64,000 nt of DNA from Bacteroidales bacterium (GTDB taxonomy: Bacteria; Bacteroidota; Bacteroidia; Bacteroidales; F082), in assembly GCA_017531225.1 (NCBI GenBank), contig JAFXLL010000012.1, positions 124,001-188,000 on the forward strand, given 5' to 3'. A model generated the notes under the pieces. The model made no database searches. It was not told where the DNA came from and worked only from the letters and a program-made list of their open reading frames with translations. Position numbers and translations under genes: made by a program. This document shows positions 32,715-41,009 of the stretch, one piece after another (within the stretch, counting starts at the first letter, position 1; every line of letters begins with the position of its first letter).

Positions 32715-33584
32715 ATGAGCGAAGAAAACTGGACTACGGTGATCAAGCCCAAGAACAAGTTGCTTGAGATTAACATCAAGGAACTTTGGGATTATCGGGA
32801 TTTGATTGCTTTGTTTATCAAGCGGAATATTGTCACCCAGTATAAGCAGACGGTGCTTGGGCCTTTGTGGTTCATAGTGCAGCCGGCCATGTCGGTCATC
32901 ATGTACATGATCGTTTTTGGCGGCATTGCGGGCATCCCCACCGATGGCGTGGCGCAACCGCTGTTTTACTTGGCGGGTACTTGCCTATGGCAGTATTTTT
33001 CCGATTGTCTTTCGAGGACTTCAAATACTTTTGTCGACAATGCGGGCATATTTGGGAAGGTGTATTTCCCGAGGTTGGCCGTTCCGGTGGCCAATGTGGT
33101 TTCCAACCTGTTGCGTTTCGGTATACAGTTGGGGCTTTTCCTTGTAGTGTATGCAGTTTATGCCTTGTTTGGCGATCCAGGAGCTCATTTCACCTGGTAT
33201 GCCTTGCTGTTTCCGGTACTGGTTTTGATGTTGGCGGGGTTGGCTCTGGGATTTGGCATTCTGTTCTCCTCGATGACTACCAAGTACCGTGACTTGCAAG
33301 TGCTGTTTTCGTTTGGCGTGTCGCTATGGATGTATGCCACCCCGATCGTTTATCCGCTAACCATAGCCAAGAGCAAGTTCTGGCATGGCATCTCCGTTCA
33401 TAAGTTGATGTGTTTCAACCCCGTGACGCCCATCATTGAGACGTTCAAGTACGGCTTCCTCGGTTGTGGTGAGTTCATTGGTTGGCGTTGGCTGGTTTAT
33501 AGTTTCGTGTTTATGGTTGTTCTGTTGGCCTTGGGCATCGTGGTGTTCAACAAAGTCCAGCGGAGTTTTATGGATACAGTGTGA
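32715..33584 (+). CDS. wzm: ABC-2 polysaccharide exporter permease (Wzm-like)
   Basis: The 289-residue integral membrane protein has about six hydrophobic segments (GPLWFIVQPAMSVIMYMIVF, YAVYALFGDPGAHF, FPVLVLMLAGLALGFGILFS, FSFGVSLWMYATPIVY). With the downstream ATPase it forms a Wzm/Wzt transporter that flips lipid-linked O-antigen or capsule glycan. The family opening ELWDYRDLIALFIKRNIVTQYKQTVLG is present. The ATG at 32715 gives MSEENWTTVIKP, the normal family start; an earlier ATG at 32670 adds 15 unrelated residues. The next gene starts 28 bases downstream. Confidence 0.93.
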   Translation: MSEENWTTVIKPKNKLLEINIKELWDYRDLIALFIKRNIVTQYKQTVLGPLWFIVQPAMSVIMYMIVFGGIAGIPTDGVAQPLFYLAGTCLWQYFSDCLSRTSNTFVDNAGIFGKVYFPRLAVPVANVVSNLLRFGIQLGLFLVVYAVYALFGDPGAHFTWYALLFPVLVLMLAGLALGFGILFSSMTTKYRDLQVLFSFGVSLWMYATPIVYPLTIAKSKFWHGISVHKLMCFNPVTPIIETFKYGFLGCGEFIGWRWLVYSFVFMVVLLALGIVVFNKVQRSFMDTV

Positions 33585-33612
33585 AGATAAGAGATAAAAG
33601 ATAAAAGTTGCG

Positions 33613-34911
33613 ATGTCGACGGCTATAGAATTTAACAATATCAGTAAGTTATATCGATTGGGGCTGGTGTCTACAGGAACATTTGCCCATGATTTAAAGC
33701 GTTGGTGGACTATCAACGTACGAGGGAAGGAAGACCCTTATTTGAAGATTGGGGAGGCCAACGACCGTGCTACCAAAGGTGAGAGCGATTATGTTTGGGC
33801 TTTGAAGGATATCAACTTCAAAGTAGAACAGGGTGATGTAGTAGGCATTATTGGTAAGAATGGTGCTGGTAAGAGTACCTTGTTGAAGATCCTTTCGAAG
33901 GTGACGGCTCCTACTACGGGTGTTATTAAGGCCAAAGGTCGCATTGGCTCCCTGTTGGAGGTAGGCACCGGCTTCCACGGAGAGATGACTGGCCGCGAGA
34001 ATATCTATTTAAATGGAGCTATTTTGGGTATGTCCAAGCCTGAGATTACCAAAAAGCTGGATGAAATTATTGATTTCAGCGGCTGTGAGCGTTACATTGA
34101 TACACCTGTGAAACGTTATTCGAGCGGTATGATGGTGCGATTAGGCTTTGCAGTGGCAGCCCACCTCGATCCAGAGATCCTCGTCGTCGATGAAGTACTC
34201 GCCGTTGGCGATGCGGAGTTCCAGAAGAAAGCCATTGGCAAGATGCAGGATGTGAGTAGGGGAGAAGGGAGGACGGTGCTGTTTGTGAGTCACAACATGA
34301 ATAGTATTCGGGCTCTTTGTTATCATGGGATACTGTTGGAAAAGGGTTCCATCACTGCGGCTGGAGAGGTGGCAGATGTGGTTGAGACTTATTTAAAGGA
34401 CTATCGTGATACTACCCATAGGGTTCAAACAGTTATCACTTCATCGATGCGCGATCATAATCGTAGCTTGAAAGTGAAGTTTCTGTCCATCGAGCATGAA
34501 AAAGGGAATGACCTCTATGCTTCTGATGAAAACATTATCCTTGATATTATTGTCGAAGCAGAAAAAGCGGTAGAACAATGCCGTATTAACTGCACTATTC
34601 GTACACCCGATGGATTATCTCTTTGTAACAATTCTTCCTCAAGCTTTTTTAACATCTCGTTTGGCGAAAAGAAAAGATTACGTTACACGTTGAAAAATCC
34701 TGGACTCACTATAGGGAACTACAATCTTTCGTTTTCTGTTGGCATAGGCAATATGGAAAGTGGAGAGACCAATTTTGATGTGGTTACAAATGCTGTAACT
34801 CTTGAGATTGACAAGCCCCGTAAAGATGCCAACAACTACTATCTGAAGTGGGATACCCATTCATGGGGTTATATTTTAATGCAGAACACCTTAGAAGAGC
34901 TTCCTTTATGA
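33613..34911 (+). CDS. wzt: polysaccharide ABC exporter ATPase with C-terminal glycan-binding domain (Wzt-like)
   Basis: The 432-residue protein has an ATPase domain (1-250) with Walker A GIIGKNGAGKST (about residue 80) and signature RYSSGMMVRLGFA. Walker B with the D-loop is ILVVDEVLAVGDAEF and the H-loop is VLFVSHNM. The C-terminal region (about 260-425; HEKGNDLYASDENIILDIIV ... GIGNMESGETNFDV) matches the Wzt carbohydrate-binding domain, which in characterised O9a systems recognises the capped chain end before export. The C-terminal half is AT-richer than the ATPase half. The stop overlaps the next start (ATGA). Confidence 0.94.
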   Translation: MSTAIEFNNISKLYRLGLVSTGTFAHDLKRWWTINVRGKEDPYLKIGEANDRATKGESDYVWALKDINFKVEQGDVVGIIGKNGAGKSTLLKILSKVTAPTTGVIKAKGRIGSLLEVGTGFHGEMTGRENIYLNGAILGMSKPEITKKLDEIIDFSGCERYIDTPVKRYSSGMMVRLGFAVAAHLDPEILVVDEVLAVGDAEFQKKAIGKMQDVSRGEGRTVLFVSHNMNSIRALCYHGILLEKGSITAAGEVADVVETYLKDYRDTTHRVQTVITSSMRDHNRSLKVKFLSIEHEKGNDLYASDENIILDIIVEAEKAVEQCRINCTIRTPDGLSLCNNSSSSFFNISFGEKKRLRYTLKNPGLTIGNYNLSFSVGIGNMESGETNFDVVTNAVTLEIDKPRKDANNYYLKWDTHSWGYILMQNTLEELPL

Positions 34912-35861
34912 GATATATTACTGTTTCTGAACTAAGCAACATGATTCGCAAGAATCTATGGAAAATTCCTCATGACATCGATTTGATTGTGGGTATTCCA
35001 AGGAGCGGTATGCTTCCGGCGACCATGATAGCTTTGTTTCTGAATACTCGTTTAACAGATATTGATTCGTTTGTTGAGGATGGTGGTTGTTTTAGTAATG
35101 GTTTGTCAAGAGGTAAATACGTCAAGAAAGATAAGATAAAAAAAGTATTGATTGTTGATGATAGCATCTTTAGCGGAAATTCCTTGTCTGATGCTAAAAG
35201 AAAATTAAAGGCTGTCCTTTCAGAGTACGAATATACGTTTTGCGTGCCCATTGCGACTACCATCGGAGCAGCAAAGGTTGATATTTTTTTCGAAATTATT
35301 GACGAAGATAGAGTTTTTGAATGGAACATCTTTCATCATCTCGTATTGAGCAAAGCCTGTGTCGATATAGATGGTGTTTTATGTCTTGATCCCGTTGAAG
35401 ATGATGATGGAGAAAAATATCAATTGTTCATTCAAACGGCAACCCCATTGTTTTTGCCAACATGCAAAATTAACACGTTAATTTCATGTCGTCTTGAGAA
35501 GTATCGATCATTAACTGAAAACTGGTTGGCACAAAACAATATTTTGTTCGATCAGCTCATTATGCTCGATTTTCCAGACAAGGCTACTCGTGTGGAATGG
35601 AATAAACACGGAAGCTATAAAGGAAAATACTATAGGCAACGAACTGACTGCGTGTTGTTCATCGAGAGCTCTTTGAAACAAGCCAATACCATTGCCGAAA
35701 TATCCAATAAACCAGTTTATTGTGTTGAAAACAATACTATGATATATATCCCACCCGCAATATCTACAAAGAAAAAAGTCCTTCATGCCATCAGGAAAAT
35801 ATTTCCGCATGAATACTTATGGCTAAGATCCAAATATCACAAAATGACAGGCCTTACTTGA
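34908..35861 (+). CDS. phosphoribosyltransferase-HAD fusion protein of polysaccharide locus
   Basis: In this 317-residue protein, residues 1-140 form a PRTase fold with the PRPP-binding motif VLIVDDSIFSGNSL (about 80-93) and the upstream loop VGIPRSGMLPATMIA. From about 145 a HAD-like part begins with VDIDGVLCLDP (DxDGVL motif). SCRLEKYRS, the Lys in YKGKYY and CVLFIESS could be motifs II to IV. The start at 34908 is coupled to the Wzt stop (ATGA). Similar fused proteins occur sporadically in capsule loci; the substrate is unknown. It might make a ribose-phosphate-derived substituent or nucleotide-sugar precursor. It is AT-rich like the next genes. Confidence 0.75.
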   Translation: MRYITVSELSNMIRKNLWKIPHDIDLIVGIPRSGMLPATMIALFLNTRLTDIDSFVEDGGCFSNGLSRGKYVKKDKIKKVLIVDDSIFSGNSLSDAKRKLKAVLSEYEYTFCVPIATTIGAAKVDIFFEIIDEDRVFEWNIFHHLVLSKACVDIDGVLCLDPVEDDDGEKYQLFIQTATPLFLPTCKINTLISCRLEKYRSLTENWLAQNNILFDQLIMLDFPDKATRVEWNKHGSYKGKYYRQRTDCVLFIESSLKQANTIAEISNKPVYCVENNTMIYIPPAISTKKKVLHAIRKIFPHEYLWLRSKYHKMTGLT

Positions 35862-35966
35862 AATCATGGCTTTAACTCCTCTTTTACTCAACTATTACTC
35901 ATCTATTACTGAAATCTACCACTTCTTCAACGTTTCAAGGGTGGAGCAGCGAAGGAATTGAAAAAA

Positions 35967-36884
35967 ATGAGGTATTCCATAATCATCCCACACAAGAACA
36001 CTCCTCAACTACTTCAGCGGCTGCTCGACTCAATACCACAGAGGGACGACCTTGAAGTGATTGTGGTTGACGACAACAGCGACCCAAGCATTGTGGATTT
36101 CTGCCATTACCCCGGAAAAGATCGCCCCAACATCCATCTGATTTTCACAACGGAAGATCGTGGAGCCGGTTACGCTCGTAACGTGGGCATGGACAACTCA
36201 CGAGGAGAATGGATTGTATTCGCCGATGCTGATGATTTTTTTGTTACATCTAATCTTAATGACATCCTCAATTCTAACATTCCTGATAGCTGCGATGTAC
36301 TAATGTGGGAAACATTTTGGAAAACTTCAGATACACCTATTGAGGGGTTTCAGTCAACTTCTTTTGACGGCAACTTTATACCCAAACACGATGCACCTGA
36401 TGCATTTATCACTAATGTTGCTCCTTGGGCTAGAATGATTAGGAAATCAGCAATAGAAAAGTTTCACCTCCGTTTCGAAGAACAGCAGCATGCTAATGAC
36501 GTAATGTTCACAGCGCGCCTTTCATTTCATATTCACGACTACCTATATACTACAACCGTAGTCTACATATACGATAACTCTTTTTCCTTTCTTACCAAAC
36601 AGATCAATGCTAAAACTATTGCACAAAGGTATAACACCCTAATTAGGTCATCTCGTTATGCATACGATTTATTGGGGTTAAAAACTCGAGGAGAGCAACT
36701 ACTACACATTGATTATACAAGATTCCTTTTATACACCGCATGGGGTGTTATTCGCATGGGGTATGGAAAAATGATGCTAGCTTATCGTGCGGCATGTGCC
36801 GATGCCGGGTACTCTACAGTTCCCTATAAAACAAAGATTAAATTATTTTTAATCAAATGGAGAATTGCAAAATTTCAATCATAG
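35967..36884 (+). CDS. GT2 family glycosyltransferase
   Basis: The 305-residue GT-A fold enzyme has the opening MRYSIIIPHKNTPQLLQRLL. The nucleotide-binding Asp pair is in VIVVDDNSDPS, and GAGYARNVGMDNSRGEWIVF leads to the DxD motif DADDFF. The donor and acceptor cannot be predicted. The ATG at 35967 gives the standard family start; a TTG three codons upstream is less likely. It follows a 105-base gap with no recognisable element and overlaps the next gene by 28 bases. Confidence 0.9.
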   Translation: MRYSIIIPHKNTPQLLQRLLDSIPQRDDLEVIVVDDNSDPSIVDFCHYPGKDRPNIHLIFTTEDRGAGYARNVGMDNSRGEWIVFADADDFFVTSNLNDILNSNIPDSCDVLMWETFWKTSDTPIEGFQSTSFDGNFIPKHDAPDAFITNVAPWARMIRKSAIEKFHLRFEEQQHANDVMFTARLSFHIHDYLYTTTVVYIYDNSFSFLTKQINAKTIAQRYNTLIRSSRYAYDLLGLKTRGEQLLHIDYTRFLLYTAWGVIRMGYGKMMLAYRAACADAGYSTVPYKTKIKLFLIKWRIAKFQS

Positions 36885-37726
36885 TTCCTTGCTATAATCA
36901 AGCAAAATATCTCTCAGAAACTCTAGATTCTGTGTTGTCTCAAACATTTACGGATTGGGAGTGCATCGTCGTTAATGATGGTTCCTCTGACAATACAGAA
37001 GAGATTGCAAATAGATATGTTGCCAAGGACAATCGATTCAAATATGTTTGGCAAGAAAACGGAGGACCTTCCCGGGCGCGAAATGCTGGTATTGCGAATT
37101 CTACTGGTGACTATATTTTGCCTTTGGATGCTGATGATCTCATCTCACCAGGTTATGTGGAAATAGCGGTGGACTGTCTTTCTCGGTTTCCTGGGATAAA
37201 GTTGGTGTATTCCAAAGTCGACATGTTTGGGAACGAAAATGGTCTATTGGAACTAGAGGAATACGATTACGAGAAGTTCATTTGGAAAAACTGCATCGTC
37301 TGCACGGCTATGTTTCGTCGTGCCGATTATGATCAAACGAATGGCTATAATGAGAACATGGTTCATGGTGATGAGGATTGGGATTTTTGGCTTTCTCTAT
37401 TGAAAAAAGACGATGTTGTGTATCGAATAGACGAAGTGCTGTTTCATTATAGAATTAAAGATAAGTCAAGAACTACCGATTTAAAACAGGGGCATTTGGA
37501 TGATACTTGGATCCAACTTTGTAAGAACCATCCAGAGGTTTATATCCCATATTATAATCAAATCATCATTTTTCACAATAAGATGGAAGAAGGTCTTAAA
37601 ATCGTGGAGGAAAACTTGTTTTTAAAAAATGAGTTGGATAGAGTTCATTCTTCACATGCCTATCGTATTGGGAAGTTTATCCTTAAACCTTTTTCTTGGT
37701 TAAGAAATAGACTATGTTTTCCGTAG
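36857..37726 (+). CDS. GT2 family glycosyltransferase
   Basis: The 289-residue GT-A enzyme has the start ISIIVPCYNQAKYLSETLDS, the Asp of VVNDGSSDNT, GGPSRARNAGIANSTGDYI and the DxD motif LDADD. A distinctive HGDEDWDFWLSLLKKDD segment resembles the catalytic-base ED region of this family. The end (RVHSSHAYRIGKFILKPFSW) is an amphipathic helix that may touch the membrane. The start lies inside the preceding gene and the end overlaps the broken GT2 gene downstream. Confidence 0.9.
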   Translation: MENCKISIIVPCYNQAKYLSETLDSVLSQTFTDWECIVVNDGSSDNTEEIANRYVAKDNRFKYVWQENGGPSRARNAGIANSTGDYILPLDADDLISPGYVEIAVDCLSRFPGIKLVYSKVDMFGNENGLLELEEYDYEKFIWKNCIVCTAMFRRADYDQTNGYNENMVHGDEDWDFWLSLLKKDDVVYRIDEVLFHYRIKDKSRTTDLKQGHLDDTWIQLCKNHPEVYIPYYNQIIIFHNKMEEGLKIVEENLFLKNELDRVHSSHAYRIGKFILKPFSWLRNRLCFP

Positions 37727-38435
37727 CTCTTTGCACATATAATGGAGTTAAGTATATTGCAGACCAATTGGACTCAATTATTAATCAGACTAGGACAGTA
37801 GATGAAATAATTGTGTCTGATGACGGTAGTACGGATGGTACATTGATGATACTTGAAGAGTTTGCCCAAAAGTATTCATTATTGCATTATTCAGTGAATA
37901 CTGTTAGAAAGGGATTCAAACAAAATTTTTTGGATACGATTCGACAATGTAAAGGGGATGTGGTGTTCCTGTCGGATCAAGATGACAAGTGGTATTTGAA
38001 TAAGGTTGAATTTGTGTTGGAGCGGTTTCAGAAGCATCCAAAGATTCAGCTTGGTTTTAGATGCTGCAGATAAGGAGATGGATGGGTTTATTTCAGAACC
38101 ACTGATGGATTATAGACTGCATGAACACAATACTACGGGGTTGGAATAAGTACCACATCCTGTTTCTGTCCCCTTATATTCCAGTTTGGAGTAATTTTGA
38201 CGAAGTAAGAAGATGGACAAGCAGAACCCGACAGCATTTGGCATTCTCTCGGAAAAGAATGTCATTTAAGCATTCTTGGTTTGGTGCTAAAGTATGTATT
38301 TATGGGTTTGATTATGTGAGATTATACGGCAAACTTTGGTATTTGGCTTTTGACTACGATTGGCAAGAATCTGTCCTTCATTCGAAGGATAGGTTAATTG
38401 CTATTATTAACAGGGAAATGAATAGGCCTGTATAG
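37714..38435 (+). pseudogene. broken GT2 glycosyltransferase (internal deletion plus frameshifts)
   Basis: The first 115 residues (MFSVALCTYNGVKYIADQLD ... VIVSDDGSTDGT-like VSDDGSTDGTL, then FLSDQDDKW) are the front of a normal rhamnosyltransferase-type GT2. The frame then ends at 38073. A second frame carries the typical late segment SEPLMDYRLHEHNTTG (38093-38140) and stops, and a third frame carries the usual C-terminus from about 38141 to 38435 (WTSRTRQHLAFSRKRMSFKH). Roughly 80 to 100 residues between KIQL and the late segment are missing compared with the family length. The gene has therefore lost its middle and has two frameshifts. The product is unlikely to be active. Confidence 0.85.
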
Positions 38436-38452
38436 GCATTTTTATTCGTAAA

Positions 38453-39274
38453 ATGAAAAACACGGTTCTTCTGCTGACAGCATGCGTCAATCCTGGTGGC
38501 ATGAAATTTACAGTGTTACAAGATAAAGAGGCACGAAAGAAGCAATACATAAAGGCCGTTAAGTTTTATCTTGAAAACACGAGTTATAGAATCGTGTTTT
38601 GTGAGAATTCTGGTGAAGATTTAACGGATTTGACAGACTTAGCTGTTAATCATGGTTTGGAAATTCTGTCGTTTCAAGGGAATGATTATGATAAAAGTTT
38701 AGGGAAGGGCTTTGGTGAATATGGAATAGTACAATATGCTTTTCAAAATAGTAAATACATCAAGGAAGCGACAACTGTTGTTAAGGTTACGGGAAGATTG
38801 ATCGTGAATAATCTTGTTGAAGTTATTAGTTTGCAAAATAAACTTTTCTTATTCCCTAAGCGTTTTGTTTATGTTGGAGATAGTGGTCACAATTCGTATG
38901 ACTCACGTTGTATAGTTGCAAATAAGGAGTTCTTCTCAACCTTTTTTTTGACTTCTTTTAATCCGATTAATGATTCGTCAGGCTATTATTTTGAACATTA
39001 TTTGTTTGATATAATCAACCAGTTGTCGGCACGATATATTGTTTCGGATTTTGTGTTTCCACTAGCTTTTTCTGGGATGTCTGGATCTACGGGTGTTGAA
39101 TATGAATATGAAGAAATGAATAAGGGTAAAAAGCTGGCTTTATTAAGGGATTTTTGTCAATACAAAAAGAGATTTTATAAAAAGACTAATAAGTTTTTGT
39201 TTGTTTGGTTTTCTATATTTTCTTCTATCATAAGGGTAATAAAGCACACGTATAGTTACAAATATTACGCTTGA
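38453..39274 (+). CDS. polysaccharide-locus protein of unknown family
   Basis: The 273-residue AT-rich gene gives a protein beginning MKNTVLLLTACVNPGGMKFT. The N-terminal part (QYIKAVKFYLENTSYRIVFC ... KVTGRLIVNN) resembles the strand-helix pattern of small glycosyltransferase-like proteins with a KxTGR segment. I cannot place it in a named family. The C-terminus is basic with a hydrophobic stretch (FLFVWFSIFSSIIRVI), perhaps a membrane anchor. It sits between a broken and an intact GT2 gene, which suggests a glycan role. Composition fits the surrounding low-GC segment and suggests recent acquisition. Confidence 0.7.
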   Translation: MKNTVLLLTACVNPGGMKFTVLQDKEARKKQYIKAVKFYLENTSYRIVFCENSGEDLTDLTDLAVNHGLEILSFQGNDYDKSLGKGFGEYGIVQYAFQNSKYIKEATTVVKVTGRLIVNNLVEVISLQNKLFLFPKRFVYVGDSGHNSYDSRCIVANKEFFSTFFLTSFNPINDSSGYYFEHYLFDIINQLSARYIVSDFVFPLAFSGMSGSTGVEYEYEEMNKGKKLALLRDFCQYKKRFYKKTNKFLFVWFSIFSSIIRVIKHTYSYKYYA

Positions 39275-39290
39275 AAAAGAGAACTCATCC

Positions 39291-40094
39291 ATGAAACTTT
39301 CCATAATCACTGTAAACCTTAATAATTGCAATGGCCTCAAAAAGACCATCGACAGCGTAGTCTCTCAAACATTCAAGGATTTTGAGTGGATTGTCATTGA
39401 TGGCGGTTCCACTGATGGTAGCAAGGAATTGATAGAGCAATATGCTGATCACTTTGCCTATTGGGTGAGTGAACCAGATAAAGGCATTTACAATGCCATG
39501 AACAAGGGAATAAAGGTCGCTAATGGAGAGTATTTGCAGTTTTTGAATAGCGGGGATTTTTTGAGAGACGATAATGTGTTGATGGACTTTGTCAAGTCGA
39601 ATTTTTCGGCGGACATAGTGGATGGTGATATCCATTTAATCTATGATGATAGAGAAGTGGATGCAATTGCTCCCGAAAAGGTCAGTTTTGATTTTTTTAT
39701 CCACGGCACTATATGGCATCCATGTGCGTTCATTAAAAAATCCCTTTTTGATAAGAATGGTTGCTATAATGAGGAGTTTAAGATAATTTCCGATTGGGAA
39801 TTTTTTATGAAATCTGTGGTGGTACATGGTGCTACCTATGCTCATTTTTGTAGAATTGTAGCATGTTTCCCCGTTGATGGCATCAGTGCCGATGAAAGTA
39901 ATGAAGAGAAGAAAGAAGGTGTTAGAAAGACTTTCTTGCAGATTATGCCAGAATCTGCATATGAGGCGTATTTGCATTTAGATAGAAAGAACATGGAGTT
40001 GCAAGAGGTAAAGGATGAATACGAAAATCTTATGAATGGGAAATTGGGGCCAATAGTAAAGTTGTTGTTGATGATTAAGAACAAGAGGAAATGA
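39291..40094 (+). CDS. GT2 family glycosyltransferase (WcaA-like)
   Basis: The 267-residue GT-A enzyme opens MKLSIITVNLNNCNGLKKTI. Family marks are VIDGGSTDGSKELIEQY, EPDKGIYNAMNKGIKVANGE and the DxD-like NSGDFL. The acceptor region has WHPCAFIKKSLFDKNGCYNE and ISDWEFF. This short form with EPDxGIYxAMNKGI is common in Bacteroidota and close in sequence to the protein encoded at 47272. The two may be paralogues duplicated within the locus. Confidence 0.92.
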   Translation: MKLSIITVNLNNCNGLKKTIDSVVSQTFKDFEWIVIDGGSTDGSKELIEQYADHFAYWVSEPDKGIYNAMNKGIKVANGEYLQFLNSGDFLRDDNVLMDFVKSNFSADIVDGDIHLIYDDREVDAIAPEKVSFDFFIHGTIWHPCAFIKKSLFDKNGCYNEEFKIISDWEFFMKSVVVHGATYAHFCRIVACFPVDGISADESNEEKKEGVRKTFLQIMPESAYEAYLHLDRKNMELQEVKDEYENLMNGKLGPIVKLLLMIKNKRK

Positions 40095-40100
40095 TTAATT

Positions 40101-41009
40101 ATGTTCAATAAAATCAAGCGATATGCCCGAAATCCGTATTATGCCTTGGGCAATGACATGATACAGAGATGTCCGCACATGATGTCGGATAAGTATTATC
40201 TGTCGGTGCTTTGGAAAATGAAGATGGGATATGAATTGGATTGGAAGCGCCCTAAGACTTTCAATGAGAAACTCCAATGGCTGAAACTTTATGACCGCAA
40301 TCCATTGTACACTACATTGGTAGATAAGTATCGTGCGAAACAGTGGGTGGCTGACAAGATAGGCAAGCAATATGTGAATCCTACTTTAGCGGTTTATAGT
40401 TCTGTTGATGAGATTAATCTGGATACGTTGCCCGAACAATTTGTCTTGAAATGCAATCATGATAGTGGCAGTGTAGTAATATGCAAGGATAAGGCCACTT
40501 TTGATTTGGAAGCGGCGAAGAGCAAACTGCGTTTGGCAACAAAGAAAAACTTCTATTGGGAAGCGAGGGAATGGCCATATAAGAATATTCAACATGTGAT
40601 ATTAGCAGATCCTTATTTGGATGATCATTGTGGAAATGAACTAAGGGATTATAAGTTTTATTGTTTCAATGGAACTCCTAGAATAATGTATTGTACAAAC
40701 AAAGGAGTCGATATTTATGAGAGTTTTTATGATATGAACTTTAATCCAGTAAATATAAGTCATGGATTTCGAAGATTTGATCCAGAGATGATAAAGCCTT
40801 CTGGATTTGAAACAATGAAAAGGAATGCAAGTTTGCTTTCCGAAGGGATTCCTTTTGTTAGGGTTGATTTTAATCAGGTAGAAGGACAGGTGCTTTTTGG
40901 AGAGTTTACTTTCTTCGATTGGGCAGGTTTCTGTAAGATTCAACCAGGAGATTGGGATGCTGTTTTGGGCGATTGGATCGAACTGCCTGCTGACAAAAAA
41001 TGCAAATAA
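40101..41009 (+). CDS. ATP-grasp (TupA-like) polysaccharide protein
   Basis: The 302-residue protein matches the TupA-like ATP-grasp family found in teichuronic acid and capsule loci. Signs are DWKRPKTFNEKLQWLKLYDR near residue 45, DKYRAKQWVADKIG, FVLKCNHDSGSVVICKD and the acidic metal site in RVDFNQVEGQVLFGEFTFF. The ATP-grasp fold usually ligates or transfers through an acyl-phosphate; in this family the product is unknown, perhaps linking an amino acid or sugar. The next gene begins at its stop codon (TAATG). Confidence 0.85.
   Translation: MFNKIKRYARNPYYALGNDMIQRCPHMMSDKYYLSVLWKMKMGYELDWKRPKTFNEKLQWLKLYDRNPLYTTLVDKYRAKQWVADKIGKQYVNPTLAVYSSVDEINLDTLPEQFVLKCNHDSGSVVICKDKATFDLEAAKSKLRLATKKNFYWEAREWPYKNIQHVILADPYLDDHCGNELRDYKFYCFNGTPRIMYCTNKGVDIYESFYDMNFNPVNISHGFRRFDPEMIKPSGFETMKRNASLLSEGIPFVRVDFNQVEGQVLFGEFTFFDWAGFCKIQPGDWDAVLGDWIELPADKKCK

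Noticed and set aside
33585-33612. AGATAAAAG-like direct repeat before wzt
   Set aside because: It is short A-rich sequence with no palindrome or promoter match, probably slippage-derived spacer.
35862-35966. 105-base gap before the GT2 gene examined for promoter or RNA
   Set aside because: It has direct TATTACT-type repeats but no TAnnTTTG element, stem with T-run or coding frame of note.
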